From Elephas maximus indicus (Eukaryota > Chordata > Mammalia > Proboscidea > Elephantidae), in NCBI RefSeq assembly GCF_024166365.1, contig NC_064820.1, positions 84,334,001-84,398,000 on the forward strand: 64,000 nucleotides of DNA, read 5' to 3'. Positions 35,132-47,215 of this stretch are shown piece after piece; positions within the stretch are counted from its first letter, which is position 1; each line of letters starts with the position of its first letter. The notes beneath the pieces were generated by a model, which worked only from the letters and a program-made list of their open reading frames with translations, did no database searches and was not told the origin of the DNA. A program made the position numbers and the translations under genes.

Positions 35132-36437
35132 CTAAAATAAAATAAGATAAAAATTCTATCCATTACATTGAATATTGTAACTTTGAAGGGACAGCAGTAC
35201 TCAGTTCTATTGTAGGGTGTACAGTCCAAGAATGCTTCAAAGACAACCCAAAAAGAGAATAAAAGCACAAATATTTCACTGAAATGTTCCTAGTGAAGTA
35301 AACCTACCAAATAAAGAAATATAAAAAGCACAAAACAGCAGGCTTAATGCACAATAGTTCCAACCTTCATTATGACAAATGCGGATATCCCCAAAAGAGT
35401 TTCTGCCCATTTTCCTTTGAGGAATAAACATTCTGAAAAATATCTACAAACAAAACCTAAAAATGTACTATATTCTTTAAAAGTACTAAAGCCTGAAGTA
35501 ATTTCATTTCATAATGAAACCTATCAGGGTGCTTCAGTAAAGTCTGAAATATGTAGTACTTTTTTGGATATTGCTTTATTTCATCTTATTCTAGATTTTA
35601 AAACATCAAAAATACAAAAATTGGCTGCAAGAAACTGATTTCAGATCATATGATAGGCTACAACTAGAAATTGGCTCCCATGACTTAATTTCTGATATAA
35701 TTCCAAGGTCATGTACAGAACAAAACTAAAACAATCACCTTTTCCCTTGTTTAACGTTCTACTTGATAAGTTACCCGAAGTTAAGTATCTCTACCAAGAC
35801 CATTTTCTATTACAAAGATAATTCAATTAGTTGGGAAGACCGTTCTCTTGATAATTCCTTTCTTAACTTTCCAATGAACAAAGGATTGCCTCATTTGAAT
35901 GAAAAGATTGTTTCTTTTTCTCATTATTGAGTAGTCTATTTTTATTTTTATTAGTGCAATTCTACTATCCTTGTCCCATTAATTAACTAGTGATGCTTAT
36001 AAAAAAAAATGATGCTTATAGCTTTCTTTAATCACCATTTTTGTGTCTGATAAGTCATTTACATCACAGAACAAATGAATATATATATCTATTGATGGAT
36101 ATATATATCTCTTATAGTAATTAAAATATATATAAAAGAATGGATGCATAGTTTCTATTGTCAAAATTTCTAAAGCTCATTACCAGTAGCAAGACATACC
36201 GGTATCATGAACCCCCTAACACAATGCACTTAGAAGGATACAACATCATTTTTCTGTGGTATTCTTGCAAAAAATGTATAATCTCAATGTAATAGTGAGA
36301 AAATATCATATAAGCCTAAATTGAAGGGCGCACTACAAAATAATAGACTGGGACTCTTTAAAAATGGCAAAATAATGAACAAGAAAGTAAGACTGAGGAA
36401 CTATTACAGAATGTAAGAGACTTAAGTAGAAATACAG
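35132..36437. other. Intronic unique sequence
   Basis: No repeat recognised except a short AT alternation at 36077-36132. Confidence 0.45.
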
Positions 36438-37352
36438 AGGGCAGCAGTGGCTCAGTGGCACAATTAGCACCTTCCATGCGGGAGACCTAGTTTCACTTCC
36501 TGGCCAATGCGCCTCCAAGCACAGTAACCACCTATGTGTTGGTGGAGGCTTGTGCACTGCAAGGATGACGATCGGGTTTCGGTGGAACTTTTAGACTAAG
36601 ACAGACTAGGAAGAAAGGCCTGGAGATCTACTTCTGAAAATCAGCCAACGAAAACTCTGAATTGTACTCCAATGGACGGATCTGCAACCAATCATGGGGG
36701 ATGGCACAGCACCGATCAGCGTTTCATTCTGTTGCTGTGATATAATGGATTGCTCTTTCTGTGGTCTTTCTAGCAGCCACGGTCTTCTAACTCTCATTCA
36801 GGTGACTGAGTGTGACAGTGTGATAGGGTAATCTGGCCCACCAAGGGAATTGGTCAGTTTTGCCATCCTGCTGAGCCTGAAATGAGCCACCCTAGAGGCG
36901 AGGAAGAAAAGAGCTCATCACCACCAAGGAAGGAGAGACCAGCAGGAGACGGTGCAGTGGGCTTCCCAGCCCATGGTGTGAGAAAGCTGAATGCCCATGG
37001 ACAGAGACTGAGGGCCAGGAAGAGGCCTATGCCTGATCCACGAATATGGGACTTGCAAGCCTCCACAACTACATGAGCCATTTCCTTTATACTGTTTGTG
37101 AGTTCTGTGAGACGTTGCAGTGTATTAGGGAACCCAAAGATTGGAGGGAGAGTACTGAGGGCAGAAGCAGTAGTTGATGATAGAGGTAACGGCGCTCTAC
37201 AACAGCTTGGAAAAGTTGGACATTTGGGACATCTTTAACCTCTGCTTCATACAAACCAGCTTTATGATGATCTTTATAAAAGAAATTATTTGTTTAGTTG
37301 TGTACGAGGGTTGTCATGAATTGGAGGCCAATTTGACAGCAACTAACAACAA
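36438..37352 (+). repeat. tRNA-Gly-like composite SINE split by an insert
   Basis: The head (36440-36515) resembles tRNA-Gly ('ccttccatgcgggagaccta', 'cttcctggccaatgc'). A body follows with 'gactaagacagactaggaag' and 'gaaaggcctggagatctact', a block shared with the AfroSINE variants at 54035 and 54241. The RTE-like end ('attggaggccaatttgacag', 'caactaacaacaata') appears only at 37311-37352, beyond an unrelated insert at 36735-37310. Confidence 0.75.
36735..37310. mobile_element. Unidentified insert of about 575 bp inside a SINE
   Basis: It separates two parts of one SINE and is bordered by the tetramer GTTG (36731-36734 and 37307-37310), a possible 4-bp TSD. It is more GC-rich than its surroundings, with 'gagccatttcctttatactg' near its right part, a feature reminiscent of LTRs. 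It does not match the MaLR, L1, RTE or SINE copies in this window. Family unknown. Confidence 0.45.
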
Positions 37353-38224
37353 TAATAAAAAGTTGAAATAACAATGAAATACAATGTGGGATCCTGAATA
37401 GTGGGATTCTGGAATACACAAGGGATATTGGTGAAAACTGATGCAATTCAAATAAGGTCTATAATTTAGTTAATAGTATTGTATCAATACTATTAATGTT
37501 AATTTCCTAGTTTTAATCTTTGTGTTATGATTATGTAAGATGTTAACATTAAGGGAAGTTGGGTGAGGAATATACAGGGACTTTCTGTACTCTTTTTGCA
37601 ACTTTTCTTTATTCTTTAAGTCTAAAATTAGTTTAAAATCACAAGTTAAAAAAAATTTCTGAAGTTCAACACTTGAGAGAATTTCATCAAAACCTGGAAG
37701 TGCAGAATCAAACAATACACTAAAGCTATTAATTTAACAACCTATTTCTATCCTCAAAAAGAAAGTGCTTCTCTATTTCTTCCTTTGTGGAATGATGGTT
37801 CAGATTCAGATTGGCTGAGCAGAACATGCACCAATTCACCTGCTCTAACTGAATAACATGTATTTTTTTTAAAAACTACCTGCCAGTTTTCCCCTAAAGA
37901 AATAAGTTTTATTTAAATGGACCCTTCAGTCTGATTTTCATTTACAGGGCGCTTAAAAATGACAACTGAAATCTTATTGAACTAATTTAAACACCTGACA
38001 TATGCAAATATGAAATCCTTTTAAAAATGAAAGAGAATAAAAAATGATATTGAACATATATTTCTCAAATCCATTTGTTAAAATTTACACAATTATAAAT
38101 AAGATTACCAATTGTATTTAGCAGGAAAAAGAGCAAAAATGAGGGCAGTTTTGTACTTTAATTCACTAGGTTTTATTTTACATTCTCTATGTAACAAGAT
38201 CCACTAAGAATCCAACATTTAAGT
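37353..38224. other. Intronic unique sequence
   Basis: AT-rich; no repeat or gene recognised. Confidence 0.45.
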
Positions 38225-40614
38225 CATTAACTGTTAACATCACAATTATTTCAAAAATTACTTATGTGGCTTTGAACAAGCCTCTCAATCATTCAACATT
38301 CAAGAGCAAGTTTCAGAGTCTCTTCTGACATCCATTTTGGTCTTTTCTTTCTTTCCTGTCTTTTTAAAGACTTCTTGCTTTCTTCACGTATGGTGTCCTC
38401 GATGTCATTCCACAACTCATCTTGTCTTCTGTCATTAGTGTTCAATGTGTCAAATCTATTCTTGAGACGGTCTCTAAATTCAGGTGAGATATATTCGACG
38501 TCGTACTTTGGCTATCGTGGACGTCTACTTTTCTTCAGCTAAAACTTGAACTTCCACACGAGCAACAGATGGTCTGTTCTGCAGTTGGCCCCTGGCTTTG
38601 TTCTGACTGATGACATTGAGCTTTTCCATCGTCTCTTTCCACAGATGTAGTCAACTTGATTTCTGTGTATTTCATCCTGTGAGGTCAACGTGTATAGTCG
38701 CCATTTATGTTGGTGAAAAAAGGTATTTGCAATGAAGTAGTCGATGGTCTTTCAAAATGCTGTCATGAAATCTCTGGCATCATTTCTATTACTAAGGCCA
38801 TATTTTCCAACTACTGATCCTTCATTGTTTCTAATTCTTGCATTCCAATCACCGGTAATTATCAATGCATCCCAACTGCATGTTTGATCAATTTCAGACT
38901 GCACAAGTTGGTAAAAATTTTCAGTTTCTTCATCTTTGGCCTTAGTAGTTTGTGCGAAAATTTGAATAATAGTCATAGTAAGTGGTCTTCTTTACAGGTG
39001 TGTGGATGTTATCCTATCACTGACAGCGTTGTACTTCAGGATAGATCTTGAAATGTCTTTTTTGATAATGAATACAACATTACTGCTCTTCAAGCTGTCA
39101 TTCCTGGCATAGTGGACCATACCACTGTCCGATTCAAAATGGCTAACACCAGTCCATTTCAGCTCACTAATGCCTAGGATATCAATGTTTATGCATTCCA
39201 TTTCACTTTTGAAAATTTCCAATTTTCCTAGATCCATACTTCGTACATTTCATAGTCTGATTAATAATGGATGTTGCTCTTGAACATTGAATAGCTAAAG
39301 TGAAAGGAAGAAATGATGAAATAAGAGAGCTGAACAGAAGATTTCAAATGGCAGCTCAAGAACACAGAGTAGAGTATTATAATGACATATGCAGAGATTT
39401 GAAGATAGAAAACCAAAAGGGAAGAACATGCCTGGCATTCTCAAGGTGAAAGAACTGAAGAAAAAATTCAACCCTCAAGTTGCAATACTGGAGGATTCTA
39501 CGGGGAAAATATTAATGGAGGAAGCATCAAAAAAAGATGGAAGGAATAAACAGAGTCACTATACCAAAAAGAAGTGATCGATTTTTAACCATTTTAGGAA
39601 GTTGTATACGACAAGGAACCGATACAACAGAAGGAAGAAGTCCATGCTGCACCAAAGGCACTGGCAAAAAACAAGGGTCCAGGAATTGATGGAATACCAA
39701 TTGAGATGTTTCAACAAACGGATGCAGCCCTTAAAGTGCTCGCTTGTCTATGCCAAGAAATTTGGAAGACAGCTACCTGGCCAACAGACTGGAAGAGATT
39801 CATATTTATGTTTATTCCCAAGAGAGGTGATCTAACCAAATGCAGAAATTATCGAACAATATCATTAATACGACACACAAGAAAAATTCTGCCGAAGATC
39901 ATTCAAAAGCACCAGCAACAGTATATCAATAGGGAAACGCCAGAAATTCAAGACGGATTCAGAAGCGTATGTGGAAACAGAGATGCCACTGCTGATGTTA
40001 ATACCAGAAAGATGTTTACCTGTGTTTTATTCACTATGCAAAGGCATTTGACTGTGTGGATCAGAACAAATTATGGGTAACATTTCGAACAATGGGAATT
40101 CCAGAACACTTCATTGTGCTCATGAGGATCCTGTACATAGATCAAAAGGCAGTCATTTGAACAGAACAAGGGGATACTGCGTGGTTTAAACTCAGGAAAG
40201 GTGTGCGTCAAGGTTGTATCCTTTCACCATACTTATATGCTGAGCAAATAATCCAAGAAGCTGAACTATATGAAGAAGAACAAGGAGCCAGGACTGGAGA
40301 AAGACTCATAACAACCTGCATTACACAGATGACACAACCTTGCTTGATGAAAGTGAAGAGGACTGGAAGCACTTACTGATGAAGATCAAAGACCACAGCC
40401 TTCAGAATGGATTACACCTCAACATAAAGAAAACAAAAATTCTCACAGCTGGACCAATAAGCAACGTCATGAAAAACGGGGAAAAGATTGAAGCTGTCAA
40501 GGATTTCATTTTACTTAGATCCACAGTCAATGTCCGTGGAAGCAGCAGTCGAGAATTCAAACAATGCATTGCATTGGGCAAATATGCTGGAAAAGACTTT
40601 AAAGTGTTGAAAAG

Positions 40615-42080
40615 GAGGCAGGGCCAAGATGGTAGAGTAGTCAGACACTTCCAGTGAACCCTCTTACAACAAAAACCGGAAAAAAAAACAAAAGAAACAA
40701 TTATATTTATGACAAGCTAGGAGCCCCGAACATCAAAGGAAAAGTTAGAAAACAAATTGAGCGGCAGAGGGACGGAGAGGCGGTTCAGAAGCAGAGAGGA
40801 GTTGCCGGATCTGAATTGCTGGGAACCCTCAGGCACTATTCCTGGAAGTGGCTGTGGTGGGCTTGCAGCAGCTTTTGGCCGCACTTTCCTTGGGGAGAAA
40901 CAGCCAGGGGCACGGCCTACTCACACCTCTGGAACCAGAGAAGAACGGCGCTCTCGGCAAAAGCTAAGTACTTGCGTATATTTTATTGTGCCCCAAGTCC
41001 CCAAGCCGGCTTCAGTGGCTGTCCATTTCTTTGGGCCTGAAATGGGTCCTGCTGCATGCCCTGAGCCATTCTCCCGGCCTGGGAAATGGAATAAATTCAC
41101 AACTGGGGAAAGGACAATCTGCCAGCTCCATTAACCTTGGAAGCTCAGGACAGAAGTGGCTCCTGTCCAGGCATAAATGGTCCATGAACTTTGAATACCT
41201 TTCCCCCTGCATGGACCTGTGTGGGCCTCTTTCAGGAGAACAGGCCCTTGTTCGCAGACTAAAACTGTTGCAGCTGTGTGGTGGAGAAGTGGGCGTTTGA
41301 TGTTTGACATCGCTTTGCCTAAAAAACAGGGTCCTCACCTACCCGCATCAGGGGCCTAAGGACTGCTAGCTCCGCTCACGTCACCCGGCCACCTGCAACA
41401 GGAGTCCACGGTAACTGGTACCTCCCAGTCCTTACAACAAAAAGCAATGGGTGCCCACGGTCCCTCTTGAGAACCCATCCAACTGTGAGATCTAGGGAAC
41501 AGGCACATGTTTCCTCACAAACACTTGGGGAATAGTTGTCAGCCCCTGCCTTGTTCAGAGCATCACCCCCCTGCTACAACCACATACCAGTACCAACACC
41601 ATCACCCCTGCCCCTCTAAGACTGTAGGACAGAGCCTGTACCACACACTTGATGACCAACTACCTGGACACCTGAGCTGAATCCACACAAGAAAAGTGAA
41701 TGGACTCCTATGCTCATATACTTGGTAATAGCTCTAGCCATCTGGTGACAGGACAGTAGAGCTTCAAAGGCAAAAATAATCAAGCTAGATCACTCAAGCA
41801 ACCTATCTGGACATATCAAAACAAAACAAAGCAAGAAGCTAGGATACAGTGAGCAAACATAAACTAATACATTAACTAATAGATATCAGAGACAACAGTC
41901 AATATCGAATCACATAAAGAAGCAGACCATGATTGCTTCAACATGAGATACGTCCTGCTGCATGCCCTGAGGCACTCTCCTGGCCTTGGAGATGGAATAA
42001 ATTGACAATTGGGGAAAAGATAATCTGTCCACTCCATTCACCTTGGTAGCTCAGGACAGAAGGGGCTCCTGATTCAAAAC
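40615..42080 (+). promoter_or_regulatory. L1 5' UTR (internal promoter region)
   Basis: GC-rich compared with the rest. L1 5' UTRs normally carry an internal RNA polymerase II promoter; none was tested here. A segment of about 125 bp at 41038-41166 ('tgctgcatgccctgagccat' onward) recurs at 41945-42071 with few differences. Open frames of about 100-128 codons on both strands are chance results of this GC-rich composition. Confidence 0.7.
41038..42071 (+). repeat. Duplicated 125-bp block within the L1 5' UTR
   Basis: The copies at 41038-41166 and 41945-42071 share 'tcctgctgcatgccctgag', 'atggaataaatt', 'ggaagctcaggacagaag' (second copy 'ggtagctc...') and 'ggctcctg' in order. They are spaced 907 bp apart in direct orientation. 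Confidence 0.8.
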
Positions 42081-43036
42081 CAAGAAACAAGGAATCTTCT
42101 GGATGAAGGTAGTTTCCTGGAATTACCAGGTGCAGAATACAAAAAATTAATACACAGCACAATTCAAGATATCAGGAAGGATTTCAGGCAATACACAGAA
42201 TGAGCCAAGGAACACACAGATAAAGCAGGTGAGGAAATTAAAAAGGTTATTCCGGAACATAATGAAAAATTTAATAAGCTGCAAGAATCTATAAGAGACA
42301 GCAATCAGAAATTCAGAAGATTAACAATAAAATTATAGAATCAGACAACTCAATAGAAAGTCAGAGTAGCAGAATTGAGCAAGTCGAAGTCACAATTGGT
42401 GAGACTGAAGATAAAGCACATGGCACGAATATATTTGAAGAAAGATAAAAGGATTTTAAAAAATGAAGAAACCCTAAGAATCATGTAGGACTCTATCAAG
42501 AGAAATAACCTACGAGTGATTGGAGTACCAGAAAAGGGAGAGATAACAGGAAATACAGAGAGAATAGTGGAACATTTGTTGGCAGAAAACTTCCCTGATA
42601 TCGTGAAAGATGAGAAGATATCAATCCAAGATGCTCATTGAATTCCACATAAGGTGGATCTTAAAAGAAAGTCACCAAGACATATTATAAGCAAACTCGA
42701 CAAAACCAAAGATAAAGAGACAATTTTAACAGCAGCTAAAAAAAAAAATCTTTTTTCTTAGGGATAAGTGAAAAGTCAACTACAAAAGAGAGTCAATAAG
42801 AATAAGCTCGGACTACTCAGCAGAAACCATGCAGGCAAGAAGGCAGTGGGATGACATATAAAGCACTGAAGGAAAAAAATTGCCAACCAAGAATAATATA
42901 TCCAGCAAAACTGTCTCTTAAATATGAAGGTGAAATTAGGACACTTCTAGATAAACAGATGTTTAAGGAATACATAAAAACCAAACCAAAACTACAAGAA
43001 ATACTAAAGGGAGTTCTTCGGTTAGAAAACCAATAA
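42080..43036 (+). pseudogene. L1 ORF1 remnant
   Basis: The nucleic-acid-binding chaperone of L1. Across several frames one can read a coiled-coil-like part (PGAEYKKLIHSTIQDIRKDF, EHNEKFNKLQESI), then RNNLRVIGVPEKGEI, the RRM-region hallmark, HLLAENFPDI and SPRHIISKL. The final open part (42851-43036) reads ALKEKNCQPRIIYPAKLSLK. Stops and frameshifts interrupt at least four places (for example after SIQDAH near 42640). Confidence 0.75.
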
Positions 43037-43485
43037 TATCATACATCAACCCAAGACTAGAACACCGGACAGAGTCATCAGATGTCAACCCCGATAGGGA
43101 AATCACAAAAATAAATCAAGATAAAAAAACGCTCAGAGCAGAGAAACAGCAATGTCATTATGTAAAAGAAGACAACATTAAAACGATAAAGAGGGACTAA
43201 GAAACGTTGTCATGAGTCTTTTATATGGAGAGGAAGACATGGCGATATAAAGAAATAAAACTTAGGTTTAAAATTAGAAAAATAGGGGTAAATATTACAG
43301 TAACCACTAAGGAGATTAACAATCTTACTCATCAAAATAAAACACAAGAAAAAAACAGAGACTTAGCAGAAACAAAATCTACAACAATGAATAAGAGAAA
43401 AAGACGATATATAAAAATGAACTACTGAGCACAAAAAATTAAGTAGGAAAAAGGAACTGATAACACATAAAAAAAAGACGTCAAA

Positions 43486-46400
43486 ATGACAGCACTAAAC
43501 TCATACCTATCCATAATTACGCTGCATGTAAATGGACTAAATGCACCAATGAAGAGACAGAGAGTGGCAGAATAGATTGAAAAAACACGATCTGTCTATA
43601 TGGTGCCTACAAGAGACACACCTCAGACTTAGAGACACAAATAAACTACAACTCAAAGGATGGAAAAAAATATATCAAGCAAACAACAATCAAGAAAGAG
43701 CAGGAGTGGCAATATTAATTTCTGACAAAATAGATTTTAAAGTTAAATACACCACAAAGGATAAGGAAGGACAGTATATAATGATTAAATGGACAATATA
43801 CCAGGAAGCTATAAGCATATTAAATATTTATGCACTCAATGACAGAACTGCAAGACACACACACAAAAAAACTTTAACAGCACTGAAAAGTGAGATAGGC
43901 AGTACCACGATTGTAGTAGGAGACTTCAACACAACACTTTCGGTGAAGGACAGAACATCCAGAAAGAAGTTCCATAAAGTCATGGAAGACCTAAATGCCA
44001 CAATCAAACAACTTGATCTTATAGGCATATACAGAACACTCCACCCAACAGCAGTCAAGTATACTTTTTTTTCTAACGCACATGGAACAATCTCTAGAAT
44101 AGGCCACATTTTAGGCCGTAAAGCAAGCCTTAGCAGAATCCAAAACATCCAAATATTACAAAGCATCTTCTTTGACCGTAAAGCCATAAAAGTAGAAATC
44201 AATAACAGAAAAAGAAGGGAAAAGAAATCAAACACTTGGAAACTGAACAATGCCCTGCTCAAAAACCACTGGGTTACAGAAGACATCAAGGATGGAATAA
44301 AGAAATTCATAGAATCCAGTGAGAATGAAAACACTGCCTATCAGAACGTTTGGGACACAGCTAAAGCAGTGCTCAGAGGTCAATTTATATCAATAAATAT
44401 ACACATCCAAATAGAAGGGCCAAAATCAAAGAATTATCCCCACAACTTGAATAAATAGAAAGAGAGCAACAAAAGAAACCCTCAGGCACCAGAAGAAAGC
44501 AAATAATAACAATTAGAGCAGAATCAAATGAAATAGAGAACAGAAAAACAATTGAAAGAGTTAACAAGACCAAAAGCTGGTTCTTTGAAAAACATTAACA
44601 AAATTGATAAACCACTGGCCAAACTGACAAAAGAAAAACAGGAGAGGAAGCAAAAAAAACAAATAAGAAATGAGATGGGTGATATTACAAATAGACCCAG
44701 CTGAAATTGGGTCTATTGTATCAGAATTGTATCAGATTACTATGAAAAATGGTACTCTAACAAATTTGAAAACCTATAAGAAATGGATGAACTTCTAGAA
44801 ACACACTACCTACCTAAACTAACACAAACAGAGGTAGAACGACTAAATAAACTGATAACAAAAGAAGGGATTGAAAAGGTAATTAAATAACTCTTGACAA
44901 CAACAACAAAAAAAAAACCCTGGCCCAGACGGCTTCACTGTAGAGTTTTATCAAACTTTCAGAGAAGAGTTAACACCACGACTACTAAAGGTATTTCAGA
45001 GCATAGAAAAAGGACGGAATACTCCCAAACGCATTCGAGGAAGCCAGTATATCCCTGATATCAAAACCAGGTAAAGACAACCCAAGAAAATTACAGACCT
45101 ATATCCCTCATGAACTTAGATGCAAAAATGCTCAACAAAATTCCAGCCAATAGAATTCAACAACATATCAAAAAAATAATTCACCATGACCAAGTGGGAT
45201 TCATACCAGGCATGCAGGGACGGTTCAACATTAGAAAAACAATTCATGTAATCCATCACATAAATAAAACAAAAGACAAGAACCACATGATCGTATCAAT
45301 TGATGCAGAAAAGGCATTTGACAAAGTTCAACACCCATTCATGATAAAAACTCTCAACAAAATAGGAATAGAAGGAAAATTCCTCAACAAAATAAAGGGC
45401 ATTTATACAAAGCCAACAGCCAGCATCATCCTAAATGGAGAGAGTCTGAAAGCATTCTCCTTGAGAACGGGAACCAGACAAGGATGTCCTTTATCACCAC
45501 TCTTGTTCAACATTGTGCTGGAAGTCCTAGCCAGAGCAATCAGGGTAGATAAAGAAATAAAGGGCAAGCAGATTGGCAAGGAAGAATTTAAAGTATCTCT
45601 ATTTGCAGATGACATGATCTTATACACAGAAAACCTTAAGGAATCCTAAAGAAAACTACTGAAACTAACAGAAGAGTTCAGCAGAGGATCAGGATATACA
45701 AGATAAACATACAAAAATCAGTCGGATTCCTCCACACCAACAAAAAGAACATCGAAGAGGAAATCACCAAATCAATACCATTTATACCAGCCCCCAAGAA
45801 GATAAAATACTTAGGAATAAATCATACCAGAGATGTAAAAGACTTGTACAAAGAAAAGTACTACTGCAAGAAACCAAAAAAGGACTACATTAAGTGGAAA
45901 AACATACCTTCCTCATGGATAAGATGACTTAACATTGTAAAAATGTGTATTCTACCGAAAGCTATCTATAGAAACAATGCAATTCTCATCCAAAACTCTA
46001 CATTTTTTAATGAAATGGAGAAAGAAATCACCAACTTCATATGGAAGGGAAAGAGGCCCCAGATAAGTAAAGCATTACTGAAAAGGAAGAACGAAGTAGG
46101 AGGCCTCACTTTCCCTGATTTTTGAACCTATATCACCACAGTAGTCAAAACAGCCTGGTACTGGTACAACAACATATACATAAGCCAACGGAACAAAATT
46201 GAGAACCCAAACATAAATCCATTCACATATGAGCAACTGATATTTGACAAAGGCCCAAAGACAGTTAAATGGGTAAAAGACTGTTTAACAAATGGTGCTG
46301 GCAGAACAGGACATCCATCTGCAAAAAAATGAAACAAGACCCTTATCTCACACCATGCACAAAAACTAACTCAAAATGGATCAAAGACTTAAATACAAAA

Positions 46401-47215
46401 TCTAAAACATAAAGATCATGGAAGAAAAAATAGGGACAATGCTAGGAGCCCTAATACATGGCAAACAGTACAGAAAGATTTCTAACAATGCAGAAGAGAA
46501 ACTAGATAACTGGGAGCTCCTAAAAATCAAACACCTATGCTCATCCAAAGACTTCACCAAAGGAGTAAAAAGATTAACTACAGACTGGGAAAAAGTGTTT
46601 AACTATGACATTTCTGATCTGCGTCTGATCCCTAAAATCTACATGACACTGCAAAAACTCAAGTACAAAGAGACAAATAACCCAATTAAAAAATGGGAAA
46701 GGATATGAACAGGCACTTCACTAAAGAAGACATTCAGGTAGCTGACAGATACATAAGGAAATGCTCACAATCATGAGCCATTACAGAAATGCAAATCAAA
46801 ACTACAATGAGATTCCATTAATCAAAAAAACATAAAATAATAAATGTTGGAGAGGTTGTGGAGAGACTGGAACACTTACATACCCTGTTGGTGGGAATGT
46901 AAAATGGTACGACCACTTTGGAAATCGATTTTGCGCTGCCTTAAAAAACTAGAAATAGAACTACCATATGATCCAGCAGTCCCACTCATTGGAATACATC
47001 CTAGACAAATAAAAGCCTTTACAAGAAGAGATATACACATACCCATGTTCACTGCAGCACTGTTTACAATAGCAAAAAGATGGAAGCAACTAAGGTGCCC
47101 AATCACAGAGGAATGGATAAATAAATTATGGTATATTCAAACAACGGAACAGTATCCATCGATAAAGAACAATGTGGAATCCGTGAAACATTTCATAACA
47201 TGGAGGCATCTGTAA
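43486..47215 (+). pseudogene. L1 ORF2 remnant (endonuclease and reverse transcriptase)
   Basis: The first ATG is at 43486 (MTALNSYLSIITLHVNGLNA). A stop at about 43573 and a frame change lead into an open stretch to 44458 with endonuclease motifs IWCLQETHL and VVGDFNT. The usual SRIDHIL motif reads SRIGHIL, so a catalytic Asp is lost. Reverse transcriptase follows at 45110-45649: [39 protein letters not shown], and FADD intact. The C-terminal part is at 45943-47215 (RCLKKLEIELPYDPAVPL near 46950; end FITWRHL and stop). Several frameshifts and stops lie between these blocks. Two open frames on the opposite strand are shadows. Confidence 0.9.

Noticed and set aside
34936..35268. A single 110-codon gene
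   Set aside because: Only 34975-35131 is coding (a HOMER1 exon); both ends are read-through past splice sites.
36440..36515. A functional tRNA-Gly gene
   Set aside because: Stem bases and the B box are degraded, and it is fused to a SINE body and RTE-like end.
40654..41338. Overlapping frames of 104-128 codons on both strands
   Set aside because: They fall in the GC-rich L1 5' UTR, where few stops are expected by composition.
43577..44458. A 293-codon open frame as a host gene
   Set aside because: It is the endonuclease part of a broken L1 ORF2, with L1 motifs and L1 sequence on both sides.
45110..45649. A 179-codon open frame as an independent reverse transcriptase
   Set aside because: It is the reverse transcriptase part of the same L1; frameshifts on both sides.
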